The notes beneath the pieces are model-generated. The model ran no database searches, was not told the DNA's origin, and saw nothing but the letters and a program-made list of their open reading frames with translations. A DNA stretch of 37,038 nucleotides from Rhodoferax sp. (GTDB taxonomy: Bacteria; Pseudomonadota; Gammaproteobacteria; Burkholderiales; Burkholderiaceae_C), in the NCBI RefSeq assembly GCF_028715765.1, contig NZ_JAQURE010000006.1:74764-111801 (forward strand), read 5' to 3'. Shown piece by piece: positions 37,008-37,038 of this stretch (positions are counted from its first letter, which is position 1; every line of letters starts with the position of its first letter). A program made the translations under genes and the position numbers.

Positions 37008-37038
37008 ACCAGGTTTTGATCACCATGCGCTCGGCCTC
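36982..37038 (-). CDS. C-terminal end of an unidentified upstream gene, partial
   Basis: The last 18 codons of an open frame entering from the right edge read EAERMVIKTWFETGAKTD before a TGA at 36982-36984. This is too short to identify. Its end overlaps the start of the transporter-kinase gene by 26 bases in another frame, so the two are probably translationally coupled. Confidence 0.6.
   Translation of the reverse strand, partial: EAERMVIKTWFETGAKTD

Noticed and set aside
1..37038. CRISPR arrays, tRNA or rRNA genes, prophage or complete insertion sequences
   Set aside because: No regularly spaced direct repeats, cloverleaf-like sequences, rRNA-like stretches or transposase/integrase motifs were seen.

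Overview
The window looks like a chromosomal segment of a betaproteobacterium of the order Burkholderiales, most likely family Comamonadaceae (Rhodoferax/Polaromonas-like). The evidence is the gene order rpsB-tsf-pyrH-frr-uppS-cdsA-dxr-rseP-bamA-skp-lpxD-fabZ-lpxA-lpxB-rnhB, the style of the encoded proteins, and short palindromic repeats scattered in and between genes. The genus is inferred, not proven.

Layout. (1) 1-2995: a partial diheme cytochrome c gene (minus strand) lies opposite a PepSY protein plus an OmpR-type response regulator and sensor kinase (plus strand). (2) 2995-3313: a 37-nt repeat and a decayed SNF2-helicase C-terminus (minus strand). (3) 3499-7644: purL, which carries three short repeat elements read through in frame. 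(4) 7814-22918: a dense plus-strand run of core genes for translation (rpsB, tsf, frr), UMP kinase, isoprenoid and phospholipid precursors (dxr, uppS, cdsA), envelope assembly (rseP, bamA, skp), lipid A synthesis (lpxD, fabZ, lpxA, lpxB), rnhB and a SpoU-type RNA methyltransferase.

(5) 22948-33393: a signalling island. It holds a membrane SpoIIE/RsbU-type phosphatase whose reading frame is broken at a run of nine T, a periplasmic amino-acid-type binding protein, a SAM methyltransferase, a binding-protein/permease fusion, a second permease, a metallo-beta-lactamase-fold protein, an RsbW-like kinase (minus), a STAS anti-anti-sigma-like protein, an HD-domain protein (minus) and a LuxR-type response regulator (minus). 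(6) 33429-37007: a very large hybrid histidine kinase whose sensor is a complete NCS1-type transporter followed by a cysteine cluster. The last bases of an unidentified upstream gene overlap its start.

How it may work together: region 5 has the parts of a partner-switching pathway (phosphatase, STAS switch protein, kinase), but no sigma factor and no ABC ATPase are present. My inference is that the two paralogous binding domains and the permeases act as a nutrient sensor or transporter feeding the phosphatase, which resets the STAS protein. The NCS1-kinase and LuxR regulator form a neighbouring transporter-coupled two-component system.

The most notable observations are: the 37-nt repeat family (five copies, four inside genes and read in two different frames); a separate inverted-repeat element inside purL; the poly-T frameshift; the partner-switching/transporter island; and the NCS1-histidine kinase fusion. 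I saw no tRNA, rRNA, CRISPR array or complete insertion sequence. No gene-free stretch exceeds 300 bases.
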